A stretch of 64,000 nt of DNA from Streptomyces broussonetiae (GCF_009796285.1 NZ_CP047020.1:5146001-5210000); one strand, 5' to 3'. Shown: positions 16,379 through 25,870, counted from the stretch's first letter. The notes: generated from the sequence alone by a model not told the origin. Numbers and translations are program-made.

Positions 16379-17576
16379 GCCCGCCGTACTCCACCCCCTG
16401 CAGGCCCTTCGCCGTACCGTCCACCACGTCGACTCCGCCACCCCCGCCACCCGGGACCGGGCGGTCGACGCCCTGCGGGCCTGGGCGATCCTCGGTGTCG
16501 TCCTGGGCCACTGGCTGGTGACCGCGCTGGTCGCGCGGGACGGCGGCCTGCACACCACCAGCCCGCTGCAGCACATGCCCTGGCTGGCCCCGATCTCCTG
16601 GCTGTTCCAGAGCCTGGCCGTGTTCTTCCTGGTCGGCGGCCATGTGGCGACCCGTGGCCTGGCCGCCGCCCGTGCCAGAGGCGAGACCTACGGATCCTGG
16701 CTGCGCGCCCGTCTGACCCGCCTGCTGCGCCCGGTGGCCGCGCTGCTGTGCCTGTGGGCGGTGGCCGCCACGGCCCTCCTGGCCACCGGCACCCCGCCGG
16801 CCACCGTCGAGACCCTGGTCAAACTGGCCCTGTCCCCCCTGTGGTTCCTGCTGGTCCTCACCGCCCTGACGGCCGCCACCCCGCTGCTCACCCGCCTCAA
16901 CCCCCTGTGGCCGCTGGCCGTCGTCCTGCACGTGGACCTGCTCCGCTTCGGCCTGCACCTCGGCCCGTCCTGGCTCGCCTGGCTGAACCTGCCGGCCGGC
17001 TGGCTGGTGCCGTACACCCTGGGCGCGGCCTGGACCCGGGGGGAACTGGACAGCCGCCGCGCGGCCTGGGTCCTCTTCCTCGGCGGTACGACAGCCACGG
17101 CCGTGCTCATCGGCTTCGCGGGCTACCCGGCGTCCATGGTCGGCGTCCCCGGCGCGAAGATCTCCAACCTCAATCCCCCGACGCTCGCGGCCGTCGCCTT
17201 CGGCCTGGCCCAGTGCGGCCTGGCCCTTCTGCTGCGCGACCGGCTGCGCCGCGCGATGGCCCGGCCGCTGCTCTGGACGGCGGTGGCCCTCGTCAACCTC
17301 TCCGCGATGACGATCTTCCTGTGGCACCAGACGGCCATGATGACAACGACGGCCACGGGTCTGGCGGCCGGCCGGCTGCCCGGTCTGCACACCGCACCCG
17401 ATTCCCTGGCCTGGGTGACGTACCGGCTCGCCTGGTTGCCCGTGTTCGCCCTGGTCCTGGCCGGGTGTCTCGCGGCCTTCCGCCACCACGAACAGGACTC
17501 GCGCCGTCCCCGGAACCGTACGTCGCACGTGGTCCGTCGGCACCTGCCCCCAGCGAAGGCCCCGCACAATGCCTAG
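16371..17576 (+). CDS. Membrane acyltransferase, acyltransferase-3 family
   Basis: 401 residues with about ten membrane segments. The first helix carries the family mark DALRAWAILGVVLGHWLV with the catalytic-region His, and FQSLAVFFLVGGHVA follows. Such proteins O-acylate sugars, peptidoglycan or lipids using acyl-CoA. The gene overlaps the preceding hydrolase and the following kinase by eight bases each, so the four proteins are made from one message. A hydrolase and an acyltransferase side by side suggest adding and removing the same surface acyl group (inference). Confidence 0.8.
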   Translation: MPEPAVLHPLQALRRTVHHVDSATPATRDRAVDALRAWAILGVVLGHWLVTALVARDGGLHTTSPLQHMPWLAPISWLFQSLAVFFLVGGHVATRGLAAARARGETYGSWLRARLTRLLRPVAALLCLWAVAATALLATGTPPATVETLVKLALSPLWFLLVLTALTAATPLLTRLNPLWPLAVVLHVDLLRFGLHLGPSWLAWLNLPAGWLVPYTLGAAWTRGELDSRRAAWVLFLGGTTATAVLIGFAGYPASMVGVPGAKISNLNPPTLAAVAFGLAQCGLALLLRDRLRRAMARPLLWTAVALVNLSAMTIFLWHQTAMMTTTATGLAAGRLPGLHTAPDSLAWVTYRLAWLPVFALVLAGCLAAFRHHEQDSRRPRNRTSHVVRRHLPPAKAPHNA

Positions 17577-19155
17577 TGTTGACCTCGTGAAGCCCGCGGC
17601 CGCCGACGACGAGAACGACCGACAGCGGCGCCCCGCACCCGCACACACGCGGGGAGCCGAAGGCGCCCCCGAACCCGGCATCGGCACAGCCGCTTCCACC
17701 CGGCGCCGCCGCCTGCGCACCTGGCTGGGCGAGAACCCCTCGCCCCACTCACCCCCCTTCGCCCGGTACCGCTGGCTGCGGCTGCTCACCTTCCTCCTCA
17801 TCGGCTACACCGCCCTGGGGATCGGCCTGGGCGGCGGCGAGCAGTTGGCCGACGGGTACCGGTTCAGCACCGCCGTAGGTCTTCTTCTCGGCCTCGCGCA
17901 GGGCGCGACCGTCGTCCTGGCCATCTGGCGTCCCGTGCCCGCCTGGGCCGCGTCCCTCGCCGCCGCCCTGCTCACCGCCCTGCTCGCCCGCCCGCATCTG
18001 GCGACGGACGCGCCCGCCAACACGTCCTGGCCCTGGTCGACGCCCGTGCTGCTGGCCCACATGGTGGTGCTGGTGCTCCTGGCCCTGCGCACCCGGCTGC
18101 GCGGCACGCTCACCGCGCTGGGCCTGACCGTGCTGGTGACCGGGGTGGTGCAGGGCCCGATCGGCGCGACGAAGTACGCCTCCACCGGCGTGATCGCGGT
18201 CGCCCTCTTCTCCGTCGCCGTGCTCACCGGCACCGCGCTGCGCAGCCGCAGCGAGGCCCGTACGCAGCTGGCCCGGCAGACGACGATCACCGCGGAGGAG
18301 CGGGCCCGCCGGGCGCTGCTGGAGGAGCGCAGCCGTATCGCGCGCGAGCTGCACGACGTGGTCGCCCACCACATGTCGGTGATCTCGATCCAGGCGCAGG
18401 TGGCGCCCCACCTGGTGGAGAACCCCTCCGAGGAGCTGAGGGAGAACCTCACCGGCATCCGCAACAACGCCCTGGAGGCGCTGACCGAGCTGCGCCGTGT
18501 CCTCGGTGTGCTGCGTTCCGAGGGCCCGGTGGACCCGGAGGCCGTGGACGACGCCTACCGGCTCTCCGCTCCCGGTACCGGCTCGGCCCCCGACGCCCCG
18601 CAGCCGAATCTGGCCCGGCTGGACGCCCTGATCGAGAACACGCGCGCGGCCGGTGCGGACGTCGTCATGAAGGTGGAGGGCGAGGCGCGCGGCTATCCGC
18701 CCGGCGTGGAGCTGTCGGCGTACCGGATCGTCCAGGAGGCCCTGAGCAACGTCCTGCGGCACGCCCCGGGTTCCTCGGCCAGCGTGGAGGTTCTCCACTA
18801 CCACCACGGGATATGCCTGGACGTCATCAACTCCCGCCCCAGCCGCCCCGCGCCGCCGTCCCCGGGCAGTGGCCACGGTCTGCTCGGCATGCGGGAGCGC
18901 GCGGCGATGCTGGGCGGGCACGTCGTCGCGACGGGTGACGGGCACGGCGGCTTCCGGGTCACGGCGTTCCTGCCGCGCGAGGGCACCCCGGCGTCGGCCG
19001 ACACCGGCGGGCCCGCGACCTCCACGCACCCGCCCGGGCCGCCGCACCCGCCCGGGCAACTGTCCGCGCCCGGGCCGCTGCCCTCGCTCCCGCCGGCACC
19101 CCCCGCATCCGATCCGCACAGACCCGAGCCCCCGACAGGAGAACAGGCCCCATGA
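17569..19155 (+). CDS. Sensor histidine kinase, HisKA_3 / NarL-partner type
   Basis: 528 residues. After about 60 cytoplasmic residues come five or six membrane helices (residues 65-225) with almost no extracellular loops, so the signal is probably sensed in the membrane. The dimerisation helix has RIARELHDVVAHHMS with phosphorylated His262, and the ATP domain has the N-box-like EALSNVLRHAPG and GHGLLGMRERAAML. The last 65 residues are Pro-rich and disordered. The stop overlaps the regulator start (ATGA). Start could also be the GTG at 17587. A close paralog is encoded at 20111. Confidence 0.88.
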   Translation: MPSVDLVKPAAADDENDRQRRPAPAHTRGAEGAPEPGIGTAASTRRRRLRTWLGENPSPHSPPFARYRWLRLLTFLLIGYTALGIGLGGGEQLADGYRFSTAVGLLLGLAQGATVVLAIWRPVPAWAASLAAALLTALLARPHLATDAPANTSWPWSTPVLLAHMVVLVLLALRTRLRGTLTALGLTVLVTGVVQGPIGATKYASTGVIAVALFSVAVLTGTALRSRSEARTQLARQTTITAEERARRALLEERSRIARELHDVVAHHMSVISIQAQVAPHLVENPSEELRENLTGIRNNALEALTELRRVLGVLRSEGPVDPEAVDDAYRLSAPGTGSAPDAPQPNLARLDALIENTRAAGADVVMKVEGEARGYPPGVELSAYRIVQEALSNVLRHAPGSSASVEVLHYHHGICLDVINSRPSRPAPPSPGSGHGLLGMRERAAMLGGHVVATGDGHGGFRVTAFLPREGTPASADTGGPATSTHPPGPPHPPGQLSAPGPLPSLPPAPPASDPHRPEPPTGEQAP

Positions 19156-19838
19156 CGAGCGGTGTCGGCACCATCCGCGTACTCATCGCCGACGACCAGC
19201 AAATGGTCCGGCAGGGTTTCACCGTGCTGCTCAACACCCAGCCCGACATCGAGGTGGTCGGACAGGCGGTGGACGGGCGGGACGCGATCGCCCGGACCGC
19301 CGAACTGGCCCCGGACGTGGTGCTGATGGACATCCGGATGCCCGAGATGGGCGGCCTGGAGGCGACCCGGCGGATCACGGTCGAGCATCCCGCCGTCAAG
19401 GTGCTCGTGCTGACCACGTTCGACCTGGACGAGTACGTGTACGAGGCGCTGCGGGCCGGGGCCTCCGGATTTCTGCTCAAGGACGCCTCCGCGGACAAGC
19501 TGGCCGAGGCGGTGCGGGTGGTGGCCGCGGGCGACGCGCTGCTCGCGCCCGGCATCACCCGGCGGCTCATCGCCGAGTTCTCCCGGCTGGACGGCGGAGG
19601 CGGCCAGACCCCGCTCAAGCAGCGCGTCGGCGATCTCACGGAGCGGGAGACGGAGGTGCTGGCGCTGATCGCGCAGGGCCTGTCCAACGCGGAGATCGCC
19701 GAGCGGCTGGTCGTGGCCGAACAGACCGTGAAGACACATGTGAGCCGGATCCTGGTGAAGCTGGGGCTCAGGGACCGCACCCAGGCGGCGATCTTCGCCT
19801 TCGATTCCGGCCTGGTCCGCCCGGGAGGCGGCCGCTGA
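19152..19838 (+). CDS. Response regulator, NarL/LuxR type
   Basis: 228 residues. The receiver domain has ADDQ near the N-terminus, the phosphorylated Asp60 in VLMDIRMPE, the switch Thr in VLVLTTFDLDEY and Lys in GFLLKDA. The output domain has LTERETEVLALIAQGLSN and the recognition helix VAEQTVKTHVSRILVKLG. The DNA-reading helix is almost identical to that of the second regulator (21454), which predicts the same binding site. It is translated with the histidine kinase before it. Confidence 0.92.
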   Translation: MTSGVGTIRVLIADDQQMVRQGFTVLLNTQPDIEVVGQAVDGRDAIARTAELAPDVVLMDIRMPEMGGLEATRRITVEHPAVKVLVLTTFDLDEYVYEALRAGASGFLLKDASADKLAEAVRVVAAGDALLAPGITRRLIAEFSRLDGGGGQTPLKQRVGDLTERETEVLALIAQGLSNAEIAERLVVAEQTVKTHVSRILVKLGLRDRTQAAIFAFDSGLVRPGGGR

Positions 19839-19867
19839 CCCGCACGGCCCCGTCGGCATCATCCGCC

Positions 19868-19903
19868 GGCCCAGGCCCAGGCCCAGGCCCAGGCCCAGGC
19901 CCA
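19868..19903 (+). repeat. Six tandem copies of GGCCCA
   Basis: Six perfect copies of the hexamer lie between the two two-component operons. The following 19940-20030 stretch is a looser GACCCCGAACCCC-like repeat. The 272-base gap shows no gene. Confidence 0.85.
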
Positions 19904-20030
19904 GGACCTGATCCCCGGTCCGGGGCCGCCGGTCGCCGGCCTCCGGACTCCGGCGCCTCGAACCCCCCGACCCCGAACCCCGCGACCCCGAACTCCGACC
20001 CCGAACCCCGAGACCTCGACCCCCGGACCC

Positions 20031-20066
20031 CGTAGTACCTGAGAGGGACCCCCAAGGACCCCTCTC
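20031..20066 (+). promoter_or_regulatory. Inverted-repeat element, copy 2, before the second two-component operon
   Basis: CGTAGTACCTGAGAG at 20031-20045 repeats the site at 15083. The dyad is GAGAGGG (20041-20047) and CCCTCTC (20060-20066) around a 12-base spacer ACCCCCAAGGAC. Relative to copy 1 the inner bases of both arms changed in step (CT to GG, AG to CC), so pairing or dyad symmetry is kept. It ends 44 bases before the GTG at 20111. Confidence 0.6.
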
Positions 20067-20110
20067 GAAGGGGACGACCGCGACCACCGGTCCGGCCTAC
20101 CGTTTTGTAC

Positions 20111-21457
20111 GTGACCGAGACGACGCACACGCAGACGACACCGCCGGGCCGGGCCGACCGGCCGCGCAGCCCGGAGTTCCGGCTTGCCGCGGGCGCCCTG
20201 CGGGGGCTGCGGCAGGACCTGTTCCAGGACGCCTTCGCCTACGACCCGCTGCCCCGCACGGCCGATGCGGGACCGATCACCCGGCGGCTGCCGGGCCGGG
20301 CGCGGGAGTACGCGGCCTGGTCCCCGCACCTGCTGGTGGCCGTCGGCGCTGCGGTGGCCATGTTCGCCGCCGTGACGCACCCGCAGGCGCCCCCGGTGGC
20401 GCTGCTGTGCGGGCTGCTCGCGGCGGTTCCGGTTCTGCTGACGCTGGTGCGTCCGGTGGGCGCGTTCTGGATGTCGCTGGCGGCCGCGGTCGTCACGTCC
20501 GTGATCGACCGCGCCGAGGGCGGCTGGCCGTGGATGCCGGGCAGCTTCATCTCCCACCTGCTGGTCCTCACGATCGTCGCGATACGCACCCGCCCGCGCA
20601 CGGCGGCCTGGATGTGGGCGCTGACCGCGTTGTTCGGCTTCTTCTCCGGGACGGTCTTCAGCCGGGGGGCCTACGACTCCAACACCGCCCCCATGCTGTT
20701 CCTGTCGGCGCTGATCCTGCTGATCGTCACGGTCTGGCACATACGGCGGGAGGCCCGGCAGGAGATGTCCGCGCAGCAGACGGCGACGGCCAACGAGCGC
20801 TCGCGGCGCACGCTGCTGGAGGAGCGCACGACGATCGCCCGTGAGCTGCACGACGTGGTCGCGCATCACATGTCGGTGGTCGCCATCCAGGCGGAGGCCG
20901 CGCCGTACCGGGTGGAGAATCCGCCCCCGGAGCTGGAGAAGGCGTTCGTCACCATCCGCGAGAACGCGGTGGCGGCCCTGACCGAGCTGCGCCGGGTGCT
21001 GGGGGTCGTCCGCGCGGAGGACTACGAGGCCCCGGACGCCCCGCAGCCCACCCTCGCCGATCTGGACGCGCTGCTCGCCAATGTGCGCGAGGCCGGCCTG
21101 ACGGTGGACAAGACGGTGACCGGCGCGGTCCGTGAACTCCCGCAGGGTGTCGAGCTGTCGGCGTACCGCATGGTGCAGGAGGCCCTCAGCAACAGCCTGC
21201 GGCACGCGCCGGGAGCGGGCGCCCGCGTGGAGATCGGCTACGTCCTCGGCGGCCTGGGCCTGCGGATAGTCAACGGCCCGCCGCCGGCCCCGCACCTGAT
21301 CAAGCCCTCGCCCGGCGCCGGGCACGGCATCACGGGCATGCGGGAGCGGGTCTCGATGCTGAACGGCGAGATGACGGCGGCCCCGACGGACGACGGGGGC
21401 TATGAGGTGTCGGTGTTCCTGCCGGTGCCGGCCGCCGCGAGCGAAGGGGACGTATGA
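20111..21457 (+). CDS. Sensor histidine kinase, HisKA_3 / NarL-partner type (paralog)
   Basis: 448 residues from a GTG at 20111 (a TTG two codons earlier is possible); no ribosome binding site is visible, so the message may be leaderless. About 75 cytoplasmic residues are followed by five membrane helices up to residue 205. The phosphorylated His247 is in TIARELHDVVAHHMS, and the ATP domain has EALSNSLRHAPG and GHGITGMRERVSML. It lacks the long disordered tail of its paralog. Stop and regulator start overlap (ATGA). Confidence 0.88.
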   Translation: MTETTHTQTTPPGRADRPRSPEFRLAAGALRGLRQDLFQDAFAYDPLPRTADAGPITRRLPGRAREYAAWSPHLLVAVGAAVAMFAAVTHPQAPPVALLCGLLAAVPVLLTLVRPVGAFWMSLAAAVVTSVIDRAEGGWPWMPGSFISHLLVLTIVAIRTRPRTAAWMWALTALFGFFSGTVFSRGAYDSNTAPMLFLSALILLIVTVWHIRREARQEMSAQQTATANERSRRTLLEERTTIARELHDVVAHHMSVVAIQAEAAPYRVENPPPELEKAFVTIRENAVAALTELRRVLGVVRAEDYEAPDAPQPTLADLDALLANVREAGLTVDKTVTGAVRELPQGVELSAYRMVQEALSNSLRHAPGAGARVEIGYVLGGLGLRIVNGPPPAPHLIKPSPGAGHGITGMRERVSMLNGEMTAAPTDDGGYEVSVFLPVPAAASEGDV

Positions 21458-22119
21458 CCATCCGCGTGCTGATCGCGGACGACCAGATGATGGTCCGCGA
21501 GGGCTTCTCGGTCCTGCTGAACGCGATGCCGGACATCGAGGTCGTCGGCGAGGCCGTCAACGGGAGGGAGGCGGTGCGGCGGGTCCGGGAGCTTGCCCCG
21601 GACGTCGTCCTGATGGACATCCGGATGCCGGAGCTGAACGGCATCGAGGCGACCCGGGAGATCGTCGCGGCGGACGCGGCGGCGAAGGTGCTGGTGCTGA
21701 CCACCTTCGACCTCGACGAGTACGTGTACCAGGCGTTGCGGGCAGGCGCCTCCGGCTTCCTGCTGAAGGACGCCTCGGCCCGCCAACTGGCCGACGGCGT
21801 GCGGGTGGTGGCCTCCGGTGAGGCGCTGCTGGCCCCCTCGGTCACCAAGCGGCTGATCACGGAGTTCTCCCGTCTGGCGGAGCCGGTGCGGCTGGCGCCG
21901 ACGGCCCAGACGGCCTACGGCGAGCTGACGGAACGGGAGACGGAGGTGCTGGTGCTGATCGCGCAGGGCCTGTCGAACGCGGAGATCGCGGAGCGCCTGG
22001 TGGTGGCCGAGTCGACGATCAAGACCCATGTGAGCCGGATCCTGGTGAAGCTGGGGCTCAGGGACCGCACCCAGGCGGCGGTGTTCGCGTACGAGGCGAG
22101 GCTGGTCACGCCGGGGTGA
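21454..22119 (+). CDS. Response regulator, NarL/LuxR type (paralog)
   Basis: 221 residues, collinear with the regulator at 19152. Phospho-acceptor Asp55 lies in VLMDIRMPE; the output helix reads VAESTIKTHVSRILVKLG, differing from the paralog at only two positions. Predicted to bind the shared inverted repeat at 15083 and 20031 and thus to auto- or cross-regulate both operons. The P450 gene follows 19 bases later on the same strand and may be read through. Confidence 0.92.
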   Translation: MTIRVLIADDQMMVREGFSVLLNAMPDIEVVGEAVNGREAVRRVRELAPDVVLMDIRMPELNGIEATREIVAADAAAKVLVLTTFDLDEYVYQALRAGASGFLLKDASARQLADGVRVVASGEALLAPSVTKRLITEFSRLAEPVRLAPTAQTAYGELTERETEVLVLIAQGLSNAEIAERLVVAESTIKTHVSRILVKLGLRDRTQAAVFAYEARLVTPG

Positions 22120-22138
22120 GCCGGGCTAGCGTCCCTGC

Positions 22139-23362
22139 ATGGCAGTGCTTGCGGACCTCGCTTTCGACCCTTGGGATCCCGGGTTCCTGGCGGACCCGTA
22201 TCCGGCCTATGCAGAGTTGCGGGCGCGTGGCCGGGTGATCCGGTACGAGCCGACCGACCAGTGGCTGGTGCCGCACCACGCGGACGTCTCGGCGCTGTTG
22301 CGGGACCGGCGGCTGGGCCGTACGTACCAGCACCGGTTCTCGCACGAGGACTTCGGGCGGACGGCGCCCCCGGCCGAGCACGAGCCGTTCCACACCCTCA
22401 ACGATCACGGGATGCTCGATCTGGAGCCGCCGGATCACACGCGGATCCGGCGCCTGGTGTCCAAGGCGTTCACGCCACGGACCGTGGAGCGGCTCGCGCC
22501 GTATGTGCGGGGCCTTGCGGACGAGCTGGTGGCGGGGCTGGTCCGGGAGGGCGGCGGGGATCTGCTGACCGATGTGGCGGAGCCGCTGCCGGTCGCGGTG
22601 ATCGCCGAGATGCTGGGCATTCCCGAGGCGGACCGGGGGCAGTTGCGGCCGTGGTCGGCGGACATCTGCGGGATGTACGAGCTGAGTCCGTCGAGGGAGG
22701 CGGCGACCAGGGCGGTGCGGGCGTCCGTGGAGTTCTCGGGGTTTCTGCGGGAGTTGATCGCCGCCCGGCGCAGGGAGCCGCGGGAGGATCTGATCTCCGG
22801 GCTGATCGCGGCGCACGACGAGGACGACGACCGGCTGACCGAGCAGGAGATGATCTCCACGGCGGTGCTGCTGCTCAACGCGGGGCACGAGGCGACGGTC
22901 AACGCCACGGTGAACGGATGGCTGGCGCTGTTCCGGAATCCGGAGCAGCTCGCCCGCCTGCGCGCCGATCACTCCCTGGTGCCCGCCGCCGTGGAGGAGC
23001 TGCTGCGCTACGACACCCCGCTGCAGCTCTTCGAGCGCTGGGTGCTGGACGACATCGAGATCGACGGTACGACGGTCCCGAGGGGCGCGGAGATCGCGAT
23101 GCTCTTCGGGTCGGCCAATCACGATCCCGAGGTGTTCGACCGGCCCGGGCGCCTGGACCTCGGGCGGCCGGACAATCCGCACATCTCCTTCAGCGCGGGG
23201 ATCCATTACTGCATCGGCGCGCCCCTGGCCCGGATCGAGCTGGCGGCCTCGATGCGGGCCCTGCTGGAGCAGGCCCCCGCCCTTGCCCTGGCGGCGGAGC
23301 CGGAGCGCAGGCCGAACTTCGTGATGCGGGGGCTGAAGGGGCTGCGCGTGCAGGTGGCCTGA
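22139..23362 (+). CDS. Cytochrome P450, 407 aa
   Basis: Soluble bacterial P450. The I-helix has LLNAGHEATVN (acid-alcohol-like pair in a variant form), the K-helix has EELLRYDTPLQLFERW (ExxR), and the haem loop is FSAGIHYCIGAPLARIEL with the thiolate Cys. It oxidises a small molecule using electrons from a ferredoxin, none of which is encoded next to it. The gene starts 19 bases after the response regulator and converges on the ABC permease with only 16 bases between. Substrate unknown. Confidence 0.88.
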   Translation: MAVLADLAFDPWDPGFLADPYPAYAELRARGRVIRYEPTDQWLVPHHADVSALLRDRRLGRTYQHRFSHEDFGRTAPPAEHEPFHTLNDHGMLDLEPPDHTRIRRLVSKAFTPRTVERLAPYVRGLADELVAGLVREGGGDLLTDVAEPLPVAVIAEMLGIPEADRGQLRPWSADICGMYELSPSREAATRAVRASVEFSGFLRELIAARRREPREDLISGLIAAHDEDDDRLTEQEMISTAVLLLNAGHEATVNATVNGWLALFRNPEQLARLRADHSLVPAAVEELLRYDTPLQLFERWVLDDIEIDGTTVPRGAEIAMLFGSANHDPEVFDRPGRLDLGRPDNPHISFSAGIHYCIGAPLARIELAASMRALLEQAPALALAAEPERRPNFVMRGLKGLRVQVA

Positions 23363-23378
23363 TCAGCCGGCGGGCGGA

Positions 23379-24962
23379 TCAGCCGGCGGCCAGGTCCCGG
23401 CGGCGCAGTCCCGCCAGACCGCCTGCCACCAGCAGGGCGGCGAGGACGAGCAGGACGCCGACCGGGGTCCAGTCGAGGTGGCCGCCGGGCAGCTTGGGCA
23501 GATGGCCGAAGGGGGAGAGGTCCAGCACGGGCGCGGGGACGTTCAGCGCCGGTCCGATCCAGCCGATCAGCAGGGCCGCGCCGGCCACGGCCCAGGCCGC
23601 CACCGCTCCCTGCGGCAGGACGCCGAACAGCAGCACGGCGACGCCGCCGATCACCCAGACGGCGGCGACCTGGAGCAGGCAGGCGCCGAGGACCGGTCCG
23701 ACCTGTTCTCCGTAGCCGACGGCGAAGCCCAGCCCGGCCAGCAGCATGATCAGGGCCGCGCCGCCGAAGGCGATGAGCAGGTGTCCGGCGGCCCAGCGCA
23801 GCCGGCCCACGGCACCGGCCAGCACCGGTTCGGCGCGTCCGGAGGTCTCCTCGGTGTTCAGCCGCAGCACGGACGAGACGACGTAGAGCGCGGCGACCAG
23901 GCCGAGCATGTCCACCATCGCGGCGAGGAAGGCGTCCGTGAGCCCCGAGTGTCCGCCCATGCGCCGGAAGATCTCGCGTGCCTGGGCGTTGTCGCCGACG
24001 AGCTTGGCCGCGCCGTCCGTCAGCCCGCCGTAGACGACTCCGGCGAGGAAGAAACCGAGGCTCCAGCCGAGCACGCTGCCGCGCTGCAGCCGCCAGGCCA
24101 GCGCGCCCGCGGTGCCGAGGCGGCCCGTCGCCGGTCCCGGCCGGGTCGGCAGGAAGCTCAGGCCGATGTCCCGGCGCCCGGCCAACGCGTAGGCGCAGCA
24201 GGCCTGCAGGACCGTGGCGGCCGCGAACAGCAGCAGGACCCACCAGCGTTCGGCCGCGAAGGCGCGCAGGTTCTCCAGCCAGCCCAGCGGGGAGAGCCAG
24301 GTGAGCACGGACGAGCCGGTGGAGGAGGCCGAGTCGCCGGCCGCGCGCAGCACGAAGGCCGCGCCCAGCACGGCCGCCGTGAGTCCCCGGGCCAGCCGGG
24401 CGCTCTCGGTCAGCTGGGCGGTGATCGCCGCCGTCGTGGCGAAGACCATGCCCGCGCCGGCCACCCCGAGCCCGAAGGCCAGTGCGCCGGAGGCGCCCTG
24501 TCCGGCGAGGCCCGCCACGATCAGGACGCCCAGGGCCGCGTTCGCGACCGCCGCCGTCAGCAGGGCCGCGGTGAGGGGGGCCCGGCGCCCGACCATGCCG
24601 GAGGAGATCAGTTCCTGCCGCCCGCTCTCCTCCTCGTCCCGGGTGTGCCGTACGACGACGAGCAGGCTCATGACGGCGGCGAGCGCGCCCGCGTACACCC
24701 CGACCCGCCAGGCCGTCAGCGCACCGAGCGAGTCGTCGAAGACCGGTCCGACCATGGCGCGCAGCGAGGTGTTGGTGGCCATCTGGTGGCGGAGGCCGGC
24801 GCGTTCGGCAGGGGTGCCGTACAGGGCCTTCAGGGTGTTCGGCATGGAGAGGACCATCAGCGCGTTCACGGCCACCCAGACCGGGATCACGGCCCGGTCG
24901 CGGCGCAGCGCGAAGCGCACCAGGGTGCCGGTGCCGGTCAGTCGGGAGGCGCGGCCGGTCAT
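23379..24962 (-). CDS. ABC exporter permease, large two-domain ABC-2 type
   Basis: 527 residues from an ATG at 24962 that overlaps the ATPase stop (ATGA). It has about twelve membrane helices in two halves, with QELISSGMVGRRAPL after the third and RAEPVLAGAVGRLRW after the ninth in matching places, the pattern of the 'exporter of polyketide antibiotics' family. Together with the ATPase it should pump a hydrophobic compound outwards. The divergent regulator at 25945 probably controls it. Confidence 0.82.
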   Translation of the reverse strand: MTGRASRLTGTGTLVRFALRRDRAVIPVWVAVNALMVLSMPNTLKALYGTPAERAGLRHQMATNTSLRAMVGPVFDDSLGALTAWRVGVYAGALAAVMSLLVVVRHTRDEEESGRQELISSGMVGRRAPLTAALLTAAVANAALGVLIVAGLAGQGASGALAFGLGVAGAGMVFATTAAITAQLTESARLARGLTAAVLGAAFVLRAAGDSASSTGSSVLTWLSPLGWLENLRAFAAERWWVLLLFAAATVLQACCAYALAGRRDIGLSFLPTRPGPATGRLGTAGALAWRLQRGSVLGWSLGFFLAGVVYGGLTDGAAKLVGDNAQAREIFRRMGGHSGLTDAFLAAMVDMLGLVAALYVVSSVLRLNTEETSGRAEPVLAGAVGRLRWAAGHLLIAFGGAALIMLLAGLGFAVGYGEQVGPVLGACLLQVAAVWVIGGVAVLLFGVLPQGAVAAWAVAGAALLIGWIGPALNVPAPVLDLSPFGHLPKLPGGHLDWTPVGVLLVLAALLVAGGLAGLRRRDLAAG

Positions 24963-25870
24963 GCCGGCACCTCGGTGATCTCGGCGGGCTGGTCCTGGTA
25001 GTGCCGCAGGAACAGCTCCTCCAGCGTCGGCGGTGTCGACGTCAGCGAACGCACTCCGGAGGCGCTCAACGAGCGCAGTACGGCGTCGAGCCGGTCGGTG
25101 TCGACCTGGAGCCGGACCCGGTGGCCCTGGATGTCGAGGTCGTGCACGCCCGGAAGCCGGGCCAGTCCGTTCGGCGGGCCCACGAGTTCGGCGCTGACGC
25201 TGGTGCGGGTGAGGTGGCGCAGGTCGGCGAGCGAGCCGCTCTCCACGGTCCGGCCCTTGCGGATGATGCTGACCCGGTCGCAGAGTTCCTCGACCTCGCC
25301 GAGGATGTGCGACGACAGCAGGACCGTACGGCCCCGGTCGCGCTCCTGCTCCACACAGCGCCGGAAGACCTCCTCCATCAGCGGGTCCAGGCCCGAGGTC
25401 GGCTCGTCCAGGATCAGCAGGTCGACGTCGGAGGCGAACGCGGCGACGAGGGCGACCTTCTGCCGGTTGCCCTTGGAGTAGGTGCGGCCCTTCTTGGTGG
25501 GGTCCAGCTCGAAGCGCTCGATCAGTTCGGCGCGCCGCGCCCGGTCCAGGCCCCCGCGCAGCCGGCCGTAGAGGTCGATGACCTCGCCGCCGGAGAGATT
25601 GCGCCACAGGGTCACGTCGCCGGGGACGTAGGCGATACGGCGGTGCACCTCGACGGCGTCCCGCCACGGGTCGTGGCCCAGCACCTGTGCGGCGCCCGCG
25701 TCGGCGCGCAGGAGTCCGAGCAGGACGCGGATGGCGGTCGACTTCCCGGCGCCGTTGGGGCCGAGGAAGCCGTGCACCTCACCGGCCTCGACGTCCAGGT
25801 CGAGACCGTCCAGCGCGCGGGTACGGCCGAAGGACTTGTGGAGCCCGGAGACCGTGATTGCCTTGGTCAT
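24959..25870 (-). CDS. ABC exporter ATP-binding protein
   Basis: 303 residues. Walker A is GPNGAGKST, the Q-loop region is YVPGDVTLW (no glutamine), the signature is YSKGNRQKVALVAAF in place of LSGGQ, and Walker B with D-loop is LLILDEPTSGLDP, followed by the switch His in LLSSHILGEVEE. The altered signature is usual for this exporter branch. It is coupled to the permease and divergent from its likely regulator; a palindromic operator lies 21 bases before its start. Confidence 0.9.
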   Translation of the reverse strand: MTKAITVSGLHKSFGRTRALDGLDLDVEAGEVHGFLGPNGAGKSTAIRVLLGLLRADAGAAQVLGHDPWRDAVEVHRRIAYVPGDVTLWRNLSGGEVIDLYGRLRGGLDRARRAELIERFELDPTKKGRTYSKGNRQKVALVAAFASDVDLLILDEPTSGLDPLMEEVFRRCVEQERDRGRTVLLSSHILGEVEELCDRVSIIRKGRTVESGSLADLRHLTRTSVSAELVGPPNGLARLPGVHDLDIQGHRVRLQVDTDRLDAVLRSLSASGVRSLTSTPPTLEELFLRHYQDQPAEITEVPA

